Below, one piece after another: positions 60,954 through 64,000 of a DNA stretch of 64,000 nt. Under the pieces are notes generated by a model. That model saw nothing but the letters and a program-made list of their open reading frames with translations. It searched no databases and was not told the origin of the DNA. The stretch covers positions 682,001 through 746,000 of the forward strand of contig MKTZ01000001.1 of the NCBI GenBank assembly GCA_001898505.1, read 5' to 3'. How positions within the stretch are numbered: position 1 is the stretch's first letter; every line of letters starts with the position of its first letter. The position numbers and the translations under genes are program-made. This DNA is from Sphingobacteriales bacterium 50-39 (GTDB lineage Bacteria; Bacteroidota; Bacteroidia; Chitinophagales; Chitinophagaceae).

Positions 60954-61559
60954 ATGTCAAGTGCTGTAGCCTCGCAAAATGAAAATAACTGGTTTGAGAC
61001 GGATGCCCAATTTCACAATCTATATCCCCTTTCGATACGGCTACTTGCAGTAAGGCACTGGACTCCTTTGCATGTGACACAGCGGGTGGTCCAATACCTG
61101 ACGCCAGTGGGCAATGAAAATATACTGGATATCGGCAGTGGCGTAGGCAAGTTCTGCATGGCGGCCGCCAATTCGGCGCCATCGGCGTTCTTTTTCGGCG
61201 TCGAACAGCGTAATGACCTCGTGAAGCATGCTGATGCGGCGAGTAAAGCGCTGGGGCTGTCCAACATTCGATTTATACACGGCAATTTCACGCAGCTGGA
61301 TTTTAAGCTGTTCGACCATTTCTACTTTTACAATTCCTTTTATGAGAACCTGATCGATACCGATAAGATCGATGACAGGATAGACTATTCTGTGGAGTTA
61401 TACAATTACTACAACAGGCAATTATATAATAAGCTAAAGGAAATGCCGTCGGGCACCCGGGTCGTTACTTTTCATAGCCTGGGAGAAGAGATACCGTCCG
61501 ACTACCACCTGGTGGAGGCGCAAATGAATGACCTGTTGAAATTCTGGATCAAAAAGTGA
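60954..61559 (+). CDS. Class I SAM-dependent methyltransferase
   Basis: 201 residues. Motif I reads NILDIGSGVGKFCMAAAN (GxGxG), followed by FFGVEQRNDLV (acidic motif II ribose contact) and LSNIRFIHGNFTQLDF. The C-terminal half (PSGTRVVTFHSLGEEIPSDYHLVE) is the substrate-binding side. It resembles methyltransferases of the RsmD/TrmB-like superfamily without being assignable to one. Substrate unknown (small molecule, protein or RNA). It overlaps or abuts the SulP gene (stop at 61559, ATG at 61571) and is first in an operon controlled by the CRP-type site. Confidence 0.88.
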   Translation: MSSAVASQNENNWFETDAQFHNLYPLSIRLLAVRHWTPLHVTQRVVQYLTPVGNENILDIGSGVGKFCMAAANSAPSAFFFGVEQRNDLVKHADAASKALGLSNIRFIHGNFTQLDFKLFDHFYFYNSFYENLIDTDKIDDRIDYSVELYNYYNRQLYNKLKEMPSGTRVVTFHSLGEEIPSDYHLVEAQMNDLLKFWIKK

Positions 61560-61570
61560 TATCGACCGAT

Positions 61571-63211
61571 ATGTTAAGACCCAAGCTCCTGGATACGTTG
61601 AAGCATTATGACCGGCAACAGTTCGGAAGGGATATAATGGCGGGTGTGATCGTGGGTGTTGTCGCATTGCCGCTGGCGATAGCGTTTGCCATTGCTTCGG
61701 GGGTCTCGCCGGAGAAAGGGCTATTTACGGCTGTCATTGCGGGATTTATCATTTCCGCATTTGGAGGCAGTAAGGTACAGATCGGCGGGCCTACCGGCGC
61801 CTTTATCGTCATTGTATACGGCATCGTACAGCAATATGGAGTGGGGGGCCTTACGATAGCCACCTGTATTGCGGGCGTGCTGCTTATCCTGCTTGGGTTG
61901 GCCAGGATGGGCTCTGTTATAAAATTTATTCCATACCCGCTGATCGTAGGGTTTACGAGTGGCATAGCCCTGATCATCTTTTCGTCTCAGATAAAGGATC
62001 TCCTGGGACTTAAGATCCCGGGGAGCGTGCCGGCTGATTTTCTTTATAAATGGAAGGTTTATGCAGAGAATATTTCTTCCTTGAACAGTTATTCTATACT
62101 GTTAGCGGCTGTAACCATTGTCATCATCATTTTTTGGCCTAAGGTGACGCATAAGATACCGGGATCGCTGATCGCTATCCTGGTGACGACCCTGGCCACT
62201 TTGTTCTTTCATTTTCCTGTCGAGACCATCGGCAGCAGGTTTGGGAGCATACCCTCCTCCCTGCCTGCACCGTCCGTACCGCGACTCGATATGGAGACGA
62301 TAAAGGGGCTGATCAGACCTGCATTTGCCATTGCCCTGCTGGGAGGGATCGAATCCCTGTTGTCGGCTGTAGTAGCAGATGGAATGATCGGGGGGAATCA
62401 CCGATCGAACATGGAGCTGGTGGCACAGGGCGGCGCCAATATTTTTTCGTCTTTGTTCGGCGGTATACCCGCTACGGGCGCTATTGCACGTACGGCTACG
62501 AATATAAAAAACGGAGGGCGTACACCTGTGGCCGGGATGATGCATGCTGTGACCTTATTATTGATCATGTTATGTGTAGGCAAGTGGGCGGCCCTGATCC
62601 CCATGGCGACCCTGGGAGGCATCCTGGTGGTAGTGGCATATAATATGAGCGAATGGGAGAATTTTCTGTCCGTCCTAAAAGGGCCGCGAGGTGATGTGGT
62701 GGTATTGCTAACCACCTTTTTTCTCACCGTTCTGGTGGATCTTACCCTTGCCATCGAGATCGGGATGGTGCTGGCCGTCTTCCTCTTTATGCGTAAGATG
62801 ATCCAGATGAGCGATGTCAGTGCGCTGAAGGGGCAGTTGGAGGATGGGGGCGATGGAGTGGCAGAGCGGATCGTGCTGCCTGCGAATGTAGAAATATTCG
62901 AGATAACAGGACCGCTGTTCTTTGGGGCGGTGTACAAATTCAAGGATGCTATAAGATTTATCGAAAGGCCTCCCAAAGTATTTATCATCCGGATGCGTCA
63001 TGTGCCTATCATCGATGCCACGGGTATAAAAGCCATTCAGGAGGTCTATAGGGAATGCAAGCGGCATGGGACCCGACTGATCCTGTCGGAGGTGCACAGT
63101 TCGCAGGTGATGAAGGAGTTGAAAGATGCGCGGCTGCTGTTTGCTATCGGCAAGGCCAATGTAACGGATGATCTCGATGCGTCCATAAAAAGAAGTAAGG
63201 AGCTATTATGA
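61571..63211 (+). CDS. SulP-family anion permease with STAS domain
   Basis: 546 residues from the ATG at 61571 (a GTG at 61556 overlaps the methyltransferase stop). About 12 membrane helices with the SulP signature region (GVIVGVVALPLAIAFAIASGVSPEKGLFTAVIAG and GGSKVQIGGPTGAFIV), then a C-terminal STAS domain from ~residue 445 (FEITGPLFFGAVYKF ... VPIIDATGIKAIQEV). Homologues carry sulfate, bicarbonate or other anions across the inner membrane. The neighbouring Crp regulators and methyltransferase point to a metabolic or gas-exchange role, but the ion cannot be read from sequence. Confidence 0.93.
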   Translation: MLRPKLLDTLKHYDRQQFGRDIMAGVIVGVVALPLAIAFAIASGVSPEKGLFTAVIAGFIISAFGGSKVQIGGPTGAFIVIVYGIVQQYGVGGLTIATCIAGVLLILLGLARMGSVIKFIPYPLIVGFTSGIALIIFSSQIKDLLGLKIPGSVPADFLYKWKVYAENISSLNSYSILLAAVTIVIIIFWPKVTHKIPGSLIAILVTTLATLFFHFPVETIGSRFGSIPSSLPAPSVPRLDMETIKGLIRPAFAIALLGGIESLLSAVVADGMIGGNHRSNMELVAQGGANIFSSLFGGIPATGAIARTATNIKNGGRTPVAGMMHAVTLLLIMLCVGKWAALIPMATLGGILVVVAYNMSEWENFLSVLKGPRGDVVVLLTTFFLTVLVDLTLAIEIGMVLAVFLFMRKMIQMSDVSALKGQLEDGGDGVAERIVLPANVEIFEITGPLFFGAVYKFKDAIRFIERPPKVFIIRMRHVPIIDATGIKAIQEVYRECKRHGTRLILSEVHSSQVMKELKDARLLFAIGKANVTDDLDASIKRSKELL

Positions 63212-63477
63212 ATAAAGAACTAACTCCGGAGATCCTGGATGAACTAAAGAAAAAGGGCTTCAAATACGTAATTGTAAGCGGCTATACGCATGACAAACGC
63301 TCGGATTATATGGAGCCGCATTATTTTTTGCTGGAGCCGGTAAAGGAGCTGCCGGACGATGTCAACAGGAAGGGTATTTATGAGCCTATCGAAAGCCCCT
63401 TGCTGATGGAGTGGGCTAAACATCCCCATGAAGGCACCCGGATCTATATCATGATGGGTCAAAAAGTGAAGCCATAG
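63208..63477 (+). CDS. Small conserved protein of the SulP operon
   Basis: 89 residues; its ATG overlaps the SulP stop by 4 bp (ATGA), so translation is coupled. The pattern LDELKKKGFKYVIVSGYTHDKRSDYMEPHYFLLEPVKELPDD ... YEPIESPLLMEWAKHP is a soluble alpha/beta protein without known catalytic motif. Similar small proteins follow SulP genes in other Bacteroidota as far as I recall. The conserved acidic and His residues could bind a cation or the STAS domain; this is speculative. Confidence 0.7.
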   Translation: MNKELTPEILDELKKKGFKYVIVSGYTHDKRSDYMEPHYFLLEPVKELPDDVNRKGIYEPIESPLLMEWAKHPHEGTRIYIMMGQKVKP

Positions 63478-63588
63478 ACCTGACCCGACCGGGACCTGCC
63501 CAAGGACTGGCACCAGAACCTGTCCAAGGTCCGGCGTATCAAAAACTACAGGTCAAATATCAAAACCTCCATTCTTTTTAGGGCAGAT

Positions 63589-63614
63589 AGGAATACATTT
63601 GATAATGTATTCCT
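63589..63614 (+). promoter_or_regulatory. Operator-like palindrome over a promoter
   Basis: Perfect 11-bp inverted repeat, arms AGGAATACATT (63589-63599) and AATGTATTCCT (63604-63614) with a TGAT spacer. It encloses the -7 box and ends 5 nt before the ATG at 63620. As RNA it would be a stable hairpin beside the start codon. Confidence 0.65.
63594..63601 (+). promoter_or_regulatory. -7 promoter box (TACATTTG) inside the palindrome
   Basis: Exact TAnnTTTG match lying within the left arm and spacer of the palindrome at 63589-63614; 18 nt before the ATG at 63620. The same TACATTTG box occurs before the fusion glycosidase gene. Confidence 0.5.
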
Positions 63615-63619
63615 ATAAT

Positions 63620-64000
63620 ATGAAAATGAACCTACTTCGACAGCATGCCGGGGCGAGGGTGTGCGGCCTGCTGCTCGTATTGAGCCTTCTGTCGGGGGCT
63701 GTCCATGCACAGAAGAATGATTTTGGATATCTGAAGGAGCATTTTGCCGCTCCGGATAATCATTTTGGCAGCGCGCCTTTATGGGTATGGAATACGAAGG
63801 TGACCAGGGCGGACATCGACACGATGCTGTATGGATTTAAGAAGAATGCTTTTGGCGGTGTGTTCGTGCATCCCCGGCCGGGGCTGATCACGGAATACCT
63901 TTCGAAGGAGTGGTTTGATGATTATGCCTATACCGTCCGTAAGGCAAAAGAGCTGGGGCTGGATGTGTGGATCTATGATGAGAATTCGTATCCCTCCGGA
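63620..64000 (+). CDS. GH106-like glycoside hydrolase, 5' part (continues beyond window)
   Basis: 127 codons from the ATG at 63620, open to the right edge. Signal peptide (LLRQHAGARVCGLLLVLSLLSGAVHAQ) is followed by APLWVWNTKVTRADIDTML, FGGVFVHPRPGLI and GLDVWIYDENSYPSG, the N-terminal barrel strands of GH106-like/GH2-related rhamnosidase-type enzymes. It differs clearly from the complete GH106-like protein at 51243. Only the start is visible, so catalytic residues cannot be checked. Promoter and palindrome lie immediately upstream. Confidence 0.8.
   Translation, partial: MKMNLLRQHAGARVCGLLLVLSLLSGAVHAQKNDFGYLKEHFAAPDNHFGSAPLWVWNTKVTRADIDTMLYGFKKNAFGGVFVHPRPGLITEYLSKEWFDDYAYTVRKAKELGLDVWIYDENSYPSG

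Noticed and set aside
63478-63560. Imperfect repeats of ACCTG-CCAAGG as a small repeat array or terminator
   Set aside because: Two copies only, inexact, with no T-run; not enough to call.

Overview
The window reads as chromosome of a Bacteroidota bacterium, most probably the family Chitinophagaceae (Chitinophaga/Puia-like). The evidence is SusC/SusD pairs, FecR-type anti-sigma factors, a type IX secretion sorting domain, sensor kinases with two-component-regulator propellers, signal peptides ending in ...AQ, and promoter -7 boxes of the form TAnnTTTG. The genus is an inference. Gene density is high and several neighbouring genes overlap by 4-23 bp. I saw no tRNA, rRNA, CRISPR array, intact insertion sequence or phage module.

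Layout. (1) 1-3.7 kb: the 3' part of a FucP/NagP-type sugar permease, coupled to a NagX/HGSNAT-like membrane protein, then a membrane metallophosphoesterase and a small secreted protein. (2) 3.7-8.9 kb: small secreted or envelope proteins, a lytic transglycosylase, a T9SS-tailed protein without a signal peptide, and a gene preceded by a nested hairpin leader. (3) 8.9-13.7 kb: an ECF41-type sigma factor with its oxidoreductase partner, a large FtsX/MacB-type permease and a sterol-desaturase-family gene with a doubtful 5' end. (4) 13.8-21.7 kb: a complete minus-strand uptake locus, ECF sigma - FecR - SusC - SusD - beta-propeller lipoprotein, closed by a terminator. (5) 21.8-34.7 kb: a glycan-degradation region in partial decay. 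It starts with a collapsed remnant of an ECF sigma gene joined to the tail of a SusD-like gene. Then come an intact alpha/beta-hydrolase and a 2090-residue GH78-GH20-PA14-(DUF3863-like) fusion enzyme, a propeller lipoprotein, a DUF4337 protein and a GH97 pseudogene with an internal deletion. (6) 34.8-46.1 kb: two propeller-type two-component systems (LytS/LytTR-type and NarX/NarL-type) flanking a DUF3037-HipA-like pair, an orphan ABC ATPase and zwf. (7) 46.2-59.1 kb: rpiA-GH2-SDR operon, a ring-cleaving dioxygenase, an FKBP isomerase, a GH106-like enzyme, a patatin-like membrane protein and a second GH20. (8) 59.1-64 kb: a SnoaL-like gene and two Crp/Fnr regulators, divergent from a methyltransferase-SulP permease-small protein operon across a CRP-like palindrome. 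The window ends inside another GH106-like gene preceded by a large palindrome.

Taken together, the window is rich in enzymes for rhamnose- and N-acetylhexosamine-containing glycans (GH78, two GH20, GH2, two GH106-like, GH97 remnant, esterase). It also carries an uptake route for the released amino sugar (NagP/NagX-like genes) and pentose-phosphate enzymes (zwf, rpiA). The substrate is inferred from enzyme families only. The strongest unusual signals are the three-enzyme fusion gene, the fossil regulator/SusD locus just upstream of it, and palindromes overlapping -7 boxes in front of glycosidase genes.
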